Part shown: piece after piece, positions 1-7,308 of the stretch
How positions within the stretch are numbered: the stretch's first letter is position 1
How the letters are laid out: each line of letters begins with the position of its first letter
NCBI RefSeq assembly: GCF_002873135.1
Contig: NZ_MCVI01000010.1
Span: 85,964 to 119,975 of the forward strand
Direction of reading: 5' to 3'
Length of the DNA: 34,012 bases
Source of the DNA: Shewanella sp. 10N.286.48.A6
GTDB taxonomy: Bacteria > Pseudomonadota > Gammaproteobacteria > Enterobacterales > Shewanellaceae
The notes under the pieces: generated by a model
Seen by the model: only the letters and a program-made list of their open reading frames with translations
The model's database searches: none
Told to the model about the DNA's origin: nothing
Made by a program: the position numbers and the translations under genes

Positions 1-123
1 ATGAAAAAAGCCAAAGAAGGAAAATGTGGCGAAGGTAAGTGCGGCGGCGAGATGAAAAAAGCGGCTGAAGGTAAAGCCAAAGAAGGCAAATGTGGTGAAG
101 GTAAGTGTGGTGGTGCTAAATAA
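1..123 (+). CDS. hvfA: HvfA/bufferin-like copper RiPP precursor, C-terminal part
   Basis: The frame is open from the left edge and ends at TAA 121-123. The 40 visible residues are Lys/Gly/Cys-rich, with two copies of EGKCGEGKCGG joined by a Lys/Ala/Glu linker, giving four cysteines, each in an EGKCG context. Repeated EGKCG is the hallmark of HvfA-type precursors. In that family a DUF692 iron enzyme with a DUF2063 partner converts the cysteines into copper-binding groups, and both partners follow here at 279-1861. Family members are about 90-110 residues with an N-terminal signal peptide. The ATG at position 1 is therefore probably an internal Met and the start lies outside the window. Identity is strong from motif plus context. 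The modification and copper binding are family knowledge, not visible here. Confidence 0.85.
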   Translation: MKKAKEGKCGEGKCGGEMKKAAEGKAKEGKCGEGKCGGAK

Positions 124-202
124 TCAATCTGATGATTAGCAGGCTGATTTAGCAGCAGAAATCGATTTATAGCTTTCATGCCGATTAAATCTACGCCAAT
201 AT

Positions 203-226
203 AAGGCCTGTTATACAGGCCTTTTT
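203..226 (+). terminator. Intrinsic terminator between hvfA and hvfB
   Basis: AAGGCCTG (203-210) and CAGGCCTT (216-223) form an 8-bp stem with loop TTATA, followed by T residues. It lies after the precursor gene and before the enzyme genes. Partial read-through would keep the peptide mRNA more abundant than the enzyme mRNA. Confidence 0.85.
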
Positions 227-278
227 AGTTGGTAACTTTCATTAATTTAACTGATTAATTGTGTGTTTGAGGTGATAA

Positions 279-1112
279 ATGGCAAAACAAGCAACAGTGG
301 GACTGGGTTTGCGCCGAGAAATGCTTGATGAGTTTTGTCAGCATGTGCCTGATGAAATAAACTTTTTCGAAGTGGCGCCTGAAAACTGGATGACCCTAGG
401 CGGTAAGTTTGGTAAGCAGTTTAGGCAACTTACAGAGCAACATGAATTTTTTTGCCATGGTTTATCTTTATCTATCGGCAGCCCACATGCGTTAGATACT
501 GAGTTTGTTAAGCAAATAAAACGCTTTTTAGATAGCCATCAAATCAATATCTACTCTGAGCACTTAAGTTATTGCTCTGGTAGCGGCCACATGTATGACT
601 TAATGCCGATCCCCTTTACCGAAGAAGCGGTAACTTATGTTGCAAAGCGTATTAAGCAAGTTGAAGATATTTTAGAGCGGCCGTTTATTTTAGAAAATGT
701 GTCTTTCTACGCTGCGCCCGGCGCGAAAATGACTGAGCAGCAATTTGTTAATGCTGTGCTGGATGAGGCAGATTGTAAGCTGCTGCTTGATGTTAATAAT
801 ATTTATGTAAACTCAATAAACCATCAATATGATGCCGCTGAATTTCTCAGCTCAATGCCGACCAAGCGGATTGAATATATGCATATCGCGGGTCATTATG
901 AAGAATCATCCCAGTTAATGGTCGATACCCACGGCGCTGATGTGATTGATCCTGTTTGGCAATTATTGCAACAGAGTTATCAGCAACATGGGGTGTTTCC
1001 GACATTATTAGAGCGTGACTTTAATATCCCCAAAACCGCTGAATTACTGCAAGAGATCAATCAAATTCATCGCTATCAACAAGCCGCAAAAGCGATCAAA
1101 AGGAGTGCTTAA
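279..1112 (+). CDS. hvfB: DUF692 multinuclear non-heme iron oxidase (HvfB/BufB-like)
   Basis: The 277-residue protein belongs to the DUF692/MNIO family, TIM-barrel enzymes related to MbnB of methanobactin synthesis that use two or three iron ions and O2 to remodel cysteines of a precursor peptide. Visible family blocks are GLGLR near the N-terminus, HGLSLSIGSPHALD, SEHLSY, ENVSFY, LLLDVNNIYVNSINH, HIAGH, DTHGADV and LLERDFNIP. These supply the His, Glu, Asp and Asn residues expected as iron ligands. Length is normal for the family. ATG 279 is preceded by GAGG (269-272) at good spacing. The gene overlaps the next by one base (TAATG), so they are translationally coupled. The likely substrate is the EGKCG peptide just upstream. 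Confidence 0.9.
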   Translation: MAKQATVGLGLRREMLDEFCQHVPDEINFFEVAPENWMTLGGKFGKQFRQLTEQHEFFCHGLSLSIGSPHALDTEFVKQIKRFLDSHQINIYSEHLSYCSGSGHMYDLMPIPFTEEAVTYVAKRIKQVEDILERPFILENVSFYAAPGAKMTEQQFVNAVLDEADCKLLLDVNNIYVNSINHQYDAAEFLSSMPTKRIEYMHIAGHYEESSQLMVDTHGADVIDPVWQLLQQSYQQHGVFPTLLERDFNIPKTAELLQEINQIHRYQQAAKAIKRSA

Positions 1113-1861
1113 TGGATTTTATTAACACTCAACAAGCCTTTATGGATTATATTCGCGATCCCAGCAAGCCACTGCCACAAGGCATGACATTTGAGCGAAT
1201 GAATGTTTACCGTGAGCTATTTTTCAATAACATCAATGGCTTTGTGTCAGGCGCGTTTCCGGTACTGAAAAGTCTTTATACTGATGATGCATGGACCAAA
1301 CTCATTCAACAGTTTTTTGTAAGTTTTGACTGTAAAACCCCCATATTTATTGAAATATCCCAAGAGTTTATCTGTTTTTTGCAAACTCAATATCAGCCTG
1401 CGGATTACGACCCTGCCTTTATGTTGGAGCTAGCACATTACGAATGGCTAGAGTTATATATTGCCACTGTTTTCGATGATGTTAATGAGCAGCCAATTGC
1501 CAAAGACTTGATTACCGAGCTACCGCTAAAGCTGTCAGTGACCGCCACTGTGGCGCAATATCAATATGATGTGCAGCACATCAGTGTCGATTACCAACCC
1601 ACAGAGCCCAGTGAGCAGGGGCAAAGCTTTTGTGTTTATCGCGATGAACATGATGAAGTTAACTTTTTAAAGTTAAACCCATTAACAGCCCAAGTGTTAG
1701 CCTATATTGCTCAAGCCGAGCAATGTTACTTTAATGATGTATTGACATGGCTTAGCGAGACCTACCCACAGATGACGCCGGAAACCTTATCTAATGGCTG
1801 CTTGCAAATGTTGCAACAATTGGCCGACAAAAGGGTTATCTGTTCGTTAACACAGGCTTAA
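1112..1861 (+). CDS. hvfC: DUF2063 recognition partner of the MNIO enzyme (HvfC-like)
   Basis: A 249-residue protein with the DUF2063 N-terminal block: FMDYIRDP, then ERMNVYRELFFNNINGFVSGAFPVL, then a helical region with MLELAHYEWLEL. In HvfABC and bufferin systems this protein binds the precursor peptide and delivers it to the DUF692 enzyme; it has no known catalytic centre. The start codon shares one base with the hvfB stop, so the two form a tight operon. The middle part (about residues 130-200) is variable and the C-terminal third looks like a winged-helix-type fold. No DoxX-like membrane gene, often present in such clusters, follows. The next gene downstream is unrelated. Confidence 0.87.
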   Translation: MDFINTQQAFMDYIRDPSKPLPQGMTFERMNVYRELFFNNINGFVSGAFPVLKSLYTDDAWTKLIQQFFVSFDCKTPIFIEISQEFICFLQTQYQPADYDPAFMLELAHYEWLELYIATVFDDVNEQPIAKDLITELPLKLSVTATVAQYQYDVQHISVDYQPTEPSEQGQSFCVYRDEHDEVNFLKLNPLTAQVLAYIAQAEQCYFNDVLTWLSETYPQMTPETLSNGCLQMLQQLADKRVICSLTQA

Positions 1862-1932
1862 ACAGTGGATAAAACTCCTACTTAATTTGTGGTTTATATT
1901 AAAAGTCTTTTTACATACAATAGCGCGAATTT

Positions 1933-1948
1933 TGTGATCCAGTTCACG
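1933..1948 (+). promoter_or_regulatory. CRP-like binding site
   Basis: TGTGA-N6-TCACG (1933-1937, 1944-1948) differs from the consensus TGTGA-N6-TCACA in one position. It lies 43 nt before the ATG of the 39-residue small gene. A TTTACA box at 1910-1915 would place the -10 on top of the site, in which case CRP would repress. A TSS near 1982 would instead allow class II activation. The sequence alone does not decide. Confidence 0.6.
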
Positions 1949-1990
1949 CTGCTGTAAGGCGGCCAACATTACTGTTAGGAAGTAAAAACT

Positions 1991-2110
1991 ATGAGTCAGC
2001 CGTTTAAAGACCCATTTAACATTATGTATTTTATTGGTTTTATTCTTGTTTTATTGTTACCAACGCTACCAGCGTCTCTATCTGCCTTGCGACTTGCAGG
2101 CTTAATTTAA
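1991..2110 (+). CDS. Small single-span membrane protein, 39 aa, function unknown
   Basis: The ORF starts at ATG 1991, preceded by AGGA (1977-1980), and ends at TAA 2108-2110. The product has a short polar N-terminus (MSQPFKDPFN), one strongly hydrophobic stretch from about residue 12 to 28 with a Leu-Pro kink, and a short C-terminus, which is typical of a small inner-membrane protein. Support for it being real: it is preceded by a ribosome-binding site and a CRP-like site, and followed by a clear intrinsic terminator at 2163-2190. It therefore appears to be its own transcription unit between hvfC and ybaN. I do not recognise the family. Small proteins of this kind are often accessory subunits of membrane complexes, but nothing here shows a partner. 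Confidence 0.6.
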   Translation: MSQPFKDPFNIMYFIGFILVLLLPTLPASLSALRLAGLI

Positions 2111-2162
2111 CTGCCAATCTCAGTTATTATACCGCTCAGTTAAGTCATAGAGTCGGTTATCC

Positions 2163-2190
2163 AAAAACCATTCTATTGAATGGTTTTTTT
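2163..2190 (+). terminator. Intrinsic terminator after the small membrane-protein gene
   Basis: AAAAACCATTC (2163-2173), loop TATT, GAATGGTTTTT (2178-2188) form an 11-bp stem ending in a T-run. It sits only 20 nt before the ybaN start, so ybaN may depend on read-through or on a promoter hidden here. Confidence 0.8.
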
Positions 2191-2210
2191 TGATTTGGGC
2201 TTGGAGTCAT

Positions 2211-2576
2211 ATGGCGTTAAAACGAGGCTTGTTCCTCATTACTGGTTTAACGAGCTTAACGCTTGGCACCATTGGTATTGTGGTGCCCTTATTACCAACA
2301 GTGCCTTTTATCTTGCTGGCTGCTTATTGTTTTGCCCGCTCAAGTACGCGGATGCATCACTGGTTGATGACTCATCCTTGGTTTGCTCAAGGGTTAAATG
2401 ATTGGCAAGATAAACGAGCAATCAACAAACGGTTGAAGAAAAAAGCCATGATAATGACCACCTTAAGCTTTGTTGTGAGCATTTTAATTGTGCCATTAGT
2501 TTGGGTGAAAGTGATGCTCGCTTGCATGTTATGTTGCCTACTGGTTTATCTGTGGCAGATCCCAGAGTTAGATTAA
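2211..2576 (+). CDS. ybaN: YbaN-family (DUF454) inner-membrane protein
   Basis: A 121-residue membrane protein of the DUF454/YbaN family. The signature GxIGIVVPLLPTVPFILLAAYCFARSS appears near the N-terminus, between a first hydrophobic segment and a basic, tryptophan-containing loop (HPWF, NDWQDKRAI). A hydrophobic C-terminal half follows, giving about three membrane spans. The biochemical function of the family is unknown. I chose ATG 2211 because GGAG (2203-2206) lies just before it. The in-frame TTG at 2190 lies inside the preceding terminator. ybaN also lies upstream of apt in Escherichia coli, so the neighbourhood is conserved. Confidence 0.82.
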   Translation: MALKRGLFLITGLTSLTLGTIGIVVPLLPTVPFILLAAYCFARSSTRMHHWLMTHPWFAQGLNDWQDKRAINKRLKKKAMIMTTLSFVVSILIVPLVWVKVMLACMLCCLLVYLWQIPELD

Positions 2577-2627
2577 AAGTTACCTTTAATTTGCTCGTTA
2601 GTTGCAACTATCTTAAAACATGCTTAG

Positions 2628-2648
2628 TATCACTGCCATTGAGTGATA
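2628..2648. repeat. Inverted repeat upstream of apt (TATCACT/AGTGATA)
   Basis: Perfect 7-bp arms at 2628-2634 and 2642-2648 are separated by 7 nt. There is no T-run, so it is not an obvious terminator. It is a possible operator or leader structure. Confidence 0.5.
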
Positions 2649-2661
2649 TGCCAGAAACTAT

Positions 2662-2693
2662 ATTTTCAATTTCAAGCTAATGATATTGAAAAT
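2662..2693. repeat. Inverted repeat upstream of apt (ATTTTCAAT/ATTGAAAAT)
   Basis: Perfect 9-bp arms at 2662-2670 and 2685-2693 are separated by 14 nt, about 40 nt before the apt start. This is the right place for an operator near the apt promoter. A TACAAT box lies downstream at 2717-2722. Confidence 0.5.
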
Positions 2694-2734
2694 GATGGCT
2701 ATTAAAACATTCCTTTTACAATAGATTATCTAAT

Positions 2735-3286
2735 ATGACTATGAACTCAGAACGTTTAGCGCTTATCAAAAACAGTATTAAAGCTATTCCTGATTACCCA
2801 ATCCCAGGCATTATGTTTCGCGATGTCACCAGCCTTTTAGAAGACTCTGAAGCTTATAAAGCCACTATCGCTTTATTTGTAGAGCATTATAAAGATCAAG
2901 GTTTCACTAAAGTTGTCGGTACTGAAGCGCGTGGATTTTTATTCGGTGCGCCATTAGCATTAGAGCTTGGTATTGGTTTTGTACCCGTACGTAAGCCGGG
3001 AAAATTGCCGAGAAAGACGATTGCGCAAACATACGATCTTGAATACGGTAAAGACACCTTAGAAATTCACGTAGATGCGATCACCCCTGAAGATAAAGTA
3101 TTGGTCGTTGATGACTTACTTGCTACAGGCGGCACCATTGAAGCAACGGTAAAATTAATCCGTGAATTAGGCGGCGAAGTTAAGCACGCTGCATTTGTTA
3201 TTTCTCTGCCAGATATCGGCGGCGAAAAACGTCTTGAAGGTTTAGGGGTTGAGTTATTGACCTTATGTGAGTTTGAAGGCGAATAG
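2735..3286 (+). CDS. apt: Adenine phosphoribosyltransferase
   Basis: A 183-residue enzyme of purine salvage: adenine + PRPP gives AMP + PPi, in the cytosol. The type I phosphoribosyltransferase PRPP-binding motif [13 protein letters not shown] is complete in the C-terminal half. The adenine-specific blocks [27 protein letters not shown] and RKPGKLPR are also present. Length and alignment match the E. coli enzyme from the first Met, supporting ATG 2735 even though no strong ribosome-binding site precedes it. The gene lies between ybaN and dnaX as in enterobacteria, but a strong terminator follows (3310-3346), so dnaX needs its own promoter here. Confidence 0.96.
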   Translation: MTMNSERLALIKNSIKAIPDYPIPGIMFRDVTSLLEDSEAYKATIALFVEHYKDQGFTKVVGTEARGFLFGAPLALELGIGFVPVRKPGKLPRKTIAQTYDLEYGKDTLEIHVDAITPEDKVLVVDDLLATGGTIEATVKLIRELGGEVKHAAFVISLPDIGGEKRLEGLGVELLTLCEFEGE

Positions 3287-3309
3287 CCAAGCACGCATAA
3301 TATGTTAGC

Positions 3310-3346
3310 GGCTTTGTTGAGCTTAACTCAATAAAGCCTGATTTTT
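3310..3346 (+). terminator. Intrinsic terminator after apt
   Basis: A 12-bp stem pairs 3310-3321 with 3327-3338 (GGCTTTGTTGAG/CTCAATAAAGCC, one G-T pair), with a 5-nt loop and a TGATTTTTG tail. Confidence 0.82.
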
Positions 3347-3505
3347 GCTCTGCATCGATTGAATCTTCAGCAAATTATCCAGCCTTTTAGAGTAGCAATA
3401 GCCTGTGATTGATGAGCATGCTATTGTTATTTTTATTTTCGGGTACAATTAATTACCATTGGTATTATTTAGATCATCCCGTTTCATTAAAGCTTGGGGA
3501 ATTCC

Positions 3506-6217
3506 ATGTCTTATCAGGTGTTAGCCCGTAAATGGCGCCCTGCCAAATTTGAAGAAATGGTAGGGCAGTCACATGTTCTACTGGCACTTACAAATGCACT
3601 CACACAGCAACGATTACATCATGCGTATTTATTTACTGGCACTCGAGGTGTGGGTAAAACCAGTTTAGCGCGCCTATTTGCTAAGGGGCTTAACTGTGTG
3701 CAAGGGGTCACTTCGACACCTTGTGGCGTGTGTTCAAGTTGTGTTGAAATTGCCCAAGGCAGGTTTGTTGATCTTATTGAAGTGGATGCGGCCTCAAGAA
3801 CTAAGGTCGATGATACCCGTGAGCTACTTGATAACGTGCAATATAAGCCTTCAAGAGGCCGTTACAAAGTCTACTTAATCGATGAAGTACATATGCTGTC
3901 TCGAAGTAGTTTTAATGCCTTACTGAAAACCCTTGAAGAGCCGCCTGAGCATGTGAAATTTCTACTGGCCACCACAGATCCGCAAAAATTGCCGGTGACT
4001 GTGTTGTCTCGCTGTTTACAATTTAATTTAAAAAGTCTGTCTCAAGATGAAATTACTAAGCAGCTAGATTTTATCTTAACTCAAGAGCAATTAACCTTTG
4101 AGCCCCAAGCATTAACGCTATTGGCGAAAGCGGCTAACGGCAGTATGCGTGATGCCCTGAGCTTAACCGATCAAGCGATTGCCTTTGGTAGCGGCCAAGT
4201 GATGCACCAGCAGGTGCAAACCATGCTTGGCAGTATTGATGCCCAGCAAGTCTTAGTGCTGCTAAAAGCCTTATGTGATGCCGATATTGCTAACTTAATG
4301 CAAACTATTCAGCAAGTGCTGAGTTTTGGCGCAGATGCCGATGAGGTGCTGCGCAGTTTATTGGAATTACTCCACCAAATTACCTTAACGCAGTTTGCGC
4401 CAGCCGCGGCGCAGCAGTCGTTATACAGCGAACAAATTTTAGCCTTTGCTCAGCAATTAACCCTTGAGCAAGTGCAGCTTTACTATCAGTTATTGTTAAC
4501 GGGTCGCAAAGAATTAGGCTTTGCTCCTGATCCTAAATCAGGTCTTGAAATGGCGTTACTTAGAGCCGTGGCATTTGTACCTGAAAAGCCCGTTAAACGT
4601 TGGCACACCGATGAGCCAGTAACGATTTCATTGACGCCAGACCCCGTGACCCCAGAAACGGTTAAATCGGCGCCGGTTAGCTCGAAGGCTGACACTGCTA
4701 CAAATAATGCAGGCGCTTCAGTTGCAGACAATGAAGCAATAACGGCTACTAAGCCAGCCCAAGTAAGCAATACTGCAGTTGATAGCAGTTCTGTGTCTGC
4801 GGCAATAACGCTGCCACAAACTGCAAGTATCGCAGCTGAGGACGATAATCTAAATGCTGCTCCCGAGATAGCCGCAGAGCAAGCTATTATCCTTAGTCAA
4901 GCTGACAGTTTAGGTTTCAATCAGCAAGCAGCGACTGAAACGCAAGCAGTTGACTCAGGCGTTATTGCAGCGCCAGCAGTTAAAGCCGCTGCAGTAGAAA
5001 CACCTAGAGTAGAAACGCCAGCAATTGAAACTCAGCCTGCCACATCAACATCGTCAAATGAGATGCCCATTGATGCCTACGAGCAGTTTGCTCAGGCAAG
5101 TGACGAATCTTATGCTGAATTTGATAACGACGATCACAATCAATATCAGCAGGCAGAAGCAAGTACTCCGCAAGCTAATGTTCAGCAAACTAGTGCCGCG
5201 CAAGCTAAGCTTGAGCAAACAACCGTTGATACTACAGAAGCTGACTTAAGCGACATGGATGCTTTACTTGATGCTGTGCTCGCTACCAATGATTCATTAA
5301 AGGCGGAATTAAATTCGCTAGCCGAAGAAGGTGAACAAGCAAAAAAGCAACAGGCGGTAGCCAATCCAAGTATTAAAATTCCTGCACCCAAAGCGAAAAT
5401 GCAGTCGATTGAAAATACCGCCACAGTTGATGCTACTATTGATGTAACCACGCAAGTAAACACAAGTGCAGCAAATGATGCAGCAGATAGACCGCCATGG
5501 GAAAAGCCCACTGAATTACCTGCAGCTTCAGTTTTAACTGCAATAGCAACAACTGAGCCTGAGGTGAGCCATAGTGCAGCAACTAACATGGCAGTTGACA
5601 ATGCACAAACTACTATCGCCGCCGTTGAAGTGCCAACAAGCGCTGTTAATGAGGAGCCGGGAAGTCGTCAGCATGCACACACTGCCATAGCGTCAGCTGA
5701 GAATAATGCCCCAGTGGCTGAGACAGCAGTCGCTCACGTATCGACTGAAGTGGCATTAAACGGTCACCATGAAATCTCAGGTGATAGCCTAGATTTGCAC
5801 TGGTACAAAATTATGTCGCAGTTAAGCATAGGCGGCAGGGTAAGACAGCTCGCCGTTAACTCGGTATGCCAACGACTGGACAATCCGATCCCGTTATTAC
5901 TTAAACCGGATCAAAAACATTTATCCGCCGAAGTGGCGATTGAGCAATTACAAATTGCCTTATCGGAGCTTTTGGGCGAAGACACAAAGGTGCAAATTCA
6001 GGTTGGGCTTGATCCACAACATGAAACCCCACTTGAATTGCGTAAAAGATTTCATCGAGAGTTATTAGCTAATGCAAATTACGCTTTAATTAACGATGAC
6101 AAAGTACAATGGATGTTTACTCGTTTAGCGGCTCAGCTAAATCCAGATACTTTAGTGTATCCGGTTGAAAAGCTACAGGCGATAGGGCAACAAATTCCAG
6201 CATTGACTGTTCAATAA
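3506..6217 (+). CDS. dnaX: DNA polymerase III subunit tau (and probably gamma)
   Basis: A 903-residue clamp-loader subunit: an ATPase that opens the beta clamp and, as tau, tethers the polymerase core and the helicase. ATG 3506 gives MSYQVLARKWRP, the canonical DnaX N-terminus, with GGGGA just before it; a TTG 12 nt upstream is less likely. Walker A GTRGVGKT is at residues 45-52, a four-cysteine zinc module follows (LNC...CGVCSSC), and Walker B is YLIDEVHML. Domain III ends near residue 370. A very long Ala/Glu/Thr-rich linker (about 370-760) then leads to the tau C-terminal domain. The protein is much longer than E. coli tau (643 aa), all from this linker. An in-frame slippery heptamer at 5341-5347 could produce a shorter gamma-like form. 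Confidence 0.96.
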   Translation: MSYQVLARKWRPAKFEEMVGQSHVLLALTNALTQQRLHHAYLFTGTRGVGKTSLARLFAKGLNCVQGVTSTPCGVCSSCVEIAQGRFVDLIEVDAASRTKVDDTRELLDNVQYKPSRGRYKVYLIDEVHMLSRSSFNALLKTLEEPPEHVKFLLATTDPQKLPVTVLSRCLQFNLKSLSQDEITKQLDFILTQEQLTFEPQALTLLAKAANGSMRDALSLTDQAIAFGSGQVMHQQVQTMLGSIDAQQVLVLLKALCDADIANLMQTIQQVLSFGADADEVLRSLLELLHQITLTQFAPAAAQQSLYSEQILAFAQQLTLEQVQLYYQLLLTGRKELGFAPDPKSGLEMALLRAVAFVPEKPVKRWHTDEPVTISLTPDPVTPETVKSAPVSSKADTATNNAGASVADNEAITATKPAQVSNTAVDSSSVSAAITLPQTASIAAEDDNLNAAPEIAAEQAIILSQADSLGFNQQAATETQAVDSGVIAAPAVKAAAVETPRVETPAIETQPATSTSSNEMPIDAYEQFAQASDESYAEFDNDDHNQYQQAEASTPQANVQQTSAAQAKLEQTTVDTTEADLSDMDALLDAVLATNDSLKAELNSLAEEGEQAKKQQAVANPSIKIPAPKAKMQSIENTATVDATIDVTTQVNTSAANDAADRPPWEKPTELPAASVLTAIATTEPEVSHSAATNMAVDNAQTTIAAVEVPTSAVNEEPGSRQHAHTAIASAENNAPVAETAVAHVSTEVALNGHHEISGDSLDLHWYKIMSQLSIGGRVRQLAVNSVCQRLDNPIPLLLKPDQKHLSAEVAIEQLQIALSELLGEDTKVQIQVGLDPQHETPLELRKRFHRELLANANYALINDDKVQWMFTRLAAQLNPDTLVYPVEKLQAIGQQIPALTVQ
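5328..5376 (+). other. Probable programmed -1 frameshift signal in dnaX
   Basis: AAAAAAG (5341-5347) is read as GCA AAA AAG (codons 612-614), so the heptamer A AAA AAG is in the exact phase needed for tandem -1 slippage. This is the same heptamer used in E. coli dnaX. A Shine-Dalgarno-like AAGGTG (5328-5333) lies 7 nt upstream, as in the known stimulator. The -1 frame reads nine further codons and stops at TAA 5374-5376, giving a product of about 623 aa that lacks the tau C-terminus. The downstream hairpin (GGC-GGTA-GCC, 5353-5362) is short, so a structural stimulator is weak or absent. Confidence 0.6.
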
Positions 6218-6347
6218 AACAGCTAAAGCGTTATAGGCGTCAAAACTTTGATAGCAATAGCCGCGGATTTATTGCCAATTTATTTTTTTTCAGTAAGATT
6301 AGCCCCACTTTGGCTGCTTGCTAATAACCTAATTAAGAGAAAAGACT

Positions 6348-6677
6348 ATGTTTGGAAAAGGCGGTATGGGCAACTTAATGAAACAAGCCCAAATGATGCA
6401 AGACAAAATGGCTAAAATGCAGGAAGAAATCGCACGCACTGAAATGACCGGTGAAGCGGGTGCAGGTTTAGTTAAAGTGACCATGACGGGTTCACACAAC
6501 ATTCGTAAAGTTGACATCGACCCTAGTTTGATGGAAGACGACAAAGAAATGTTGGAAGATCTTATTGCTGCAGCATTCAATGACGCAGCACGTCGCATCG
6601 AAGAAAACCAAAAGACTAAGATGGCTGAAGTCACTGGCGGTATGCAATTACCTCCAGGAATGAAAATGCCATTCTAA
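6348..6677 (+). CDS. ybaB: YbaB/EbfC nucleoid-associated protein
   Basis: A 109-residue protein with the YbaB/EbfC profile: a Met/Gln/Lys-rich first helix ([17 protein letters not shown]), the [16 protein letters not shown] strand region, a [25 protein letters not shown] helix block and a Met/Pro-rich tail. It forms dimers that bind DNA without strong sequence specificity, and family members affect nucleoid organisation and gene expression. The position after dnaX is conserved. In E. coli recR follows directly, whereas here a terminator (6699-6727) and three other genes intervene. Confidence 0.94.
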   Translation: MFGKGGMGNLMKQAQMMQDKMAKMQEEIARTEMTGEAGAGLVKVTMTGSHNIRKVDIDPSLMEDDKEMLEDLIAAAFNDAARRIEENQKTKMAEVTGGMQLPPGMKMPF

Positions 6678-6698
6678 ATCTTAAAGGTTTTAAGATTC

Positions 6699-6727
6699 AA
6701 AAGCCCAAGTTTATCTTGGGCTTTTTT
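6699..6727 (+). terminator. Intrinsic terminator after ybaB
   Basis: AAAAGCCCAAG (6699-6709), loop TTTAT, CTTGGGCTTTT (6715-6725), then more T: an 11-bp stem with a U-tract. Confidence 0.9.
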
Positions 6728-6798
6728 GATCGCGTTTCGTTCAGATTAAATTTTCTGCTAAATTGTACCGCCATGTCAGAGTCTTATAAGGATATATT

Positions 6799-7194
6799 AT
6801 GCTAACCAAGGTCGGTGAAACCGTTATAAAGTCGAAACACTTAGCCAGTTGTCATTGCGGCGCGGTTGTATTATCACTTTCATTACCCAATGGCATTGAA
6901 AAGCCAAGACGCTGTGATTGCTCAATTTGTCGCAGAAAAGGCGCCATTGTGGGCTCGGTAGAATTAGCTGGCATTCAAATCGTAAAAGGCGCGGATGCTC
7001 TCAAGTTATATCAATTTAATACCCACACTGCTAAGCACTACTTTTGTCGCCATTGCGGTATTTATACCCACCATCAACGTCGCTCTAATCCTACAGAATA
7101 TGGCTATAACATTGGCTGCTTAGAAGGTGTTAATCCTTTTGATATTGATGATGTTGTGCTTAACGATGGTATAAATCACCCCGCAGACAGCTAA
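6799..7194 (+). CDS. GFA/CENP-V-fold zinc protein
   Basis: A 131-residue protein of the GFA family (glutathione-dependent formaldehyde-activating-enzyme-like). The zinc-binding cysteines are in the usual order: C18-x-C20 (ASCHCGAV), C39-x-C41-x2-C44 (RRCDCSICRRKG) and C83-x2-C86 (FCRHCGIYTHH), which bind two structural zinc ions. Most members have no proven reaction and the formaldehyde role is doubtful outside a few enzymes, so no substrate is assigned. ATG 6799 is preceded by AAGGA (6788-6792). The gene lies alone between the ybaB terminator and the promoter of the next pair, in a stretch that separates ybaB from recR. Confidence 0.85.
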   Translation: MLTKVGETVIKSKHLASCHCGAVVLSLSLPNGIEKPRRCDCSICRRKGAIVGSVELAGIQIVKGADALKLYQFNTHTAKHYFCRHCGIYTHHQRRSNPTEYGYNIGCLEGVNPFDIDDVVLNDGINHPADS

Positions 7195-7214
7195 GCGATA
7201 AAAGCATTAATTTG

Positions 7215-7229
7215 TTAACCCAAGGTTAA
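7215..7229. promoter_or_regulatory. Palindrome TTAACC-CAA-GGTTAA, possible operator
   Basis: Perfect 6-bp arms (7215-7220, 7224-7229) lie 6 nt before the -35 box of the promoter for the membrane protein/XRE pair. This is a typical place for an autoregulatory site, but it could be chance. Confidence 0.4.
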
Positions 7230-7235
7230 AAATAT

Positions 7236-7263
7236 TTGACATGGTTGATTGTTAGCCTAAACT
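7236..7263 (+). promoter_or_regulatory. Sigma-70-type promoter for the membrane protein/XRE pair
   Basis: TTGACA (7236-7241) is a perfect -35. TAAACT (7258-7263) is a plausible -10 at 16-nt spacing. The start codon is 45 nt downstream. Confidence 0.5.
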
Positions 7264-7308
7264 AAAAGCGTATCAAAAATAGTTAACACCAAGTGAGGTT
7301 TAATTAAC

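Noticed and set aside
2180..2401. 73-residue frame overlapping ybaN
   Set aside because: Its start lies inside the terminator stem and it runs across ybaN in another frame. The ybaN product has clear family motifs.
5182..5601. 139-residue minus-strand frame within dnaX
   Set aside because: It is the antisense of the Ala/Thr-rich linker. Low-complexity codons leave the opposite strand open, and there is no ribosome-binding site or motif.
6799..7194. Formaldehyde-detoxification enzyme
   Set aside because: The GFA fold is clear, but there is no glutathione-dependent formaldehyde dehydrogenase gene nearby, and most family members lack a proven activity.
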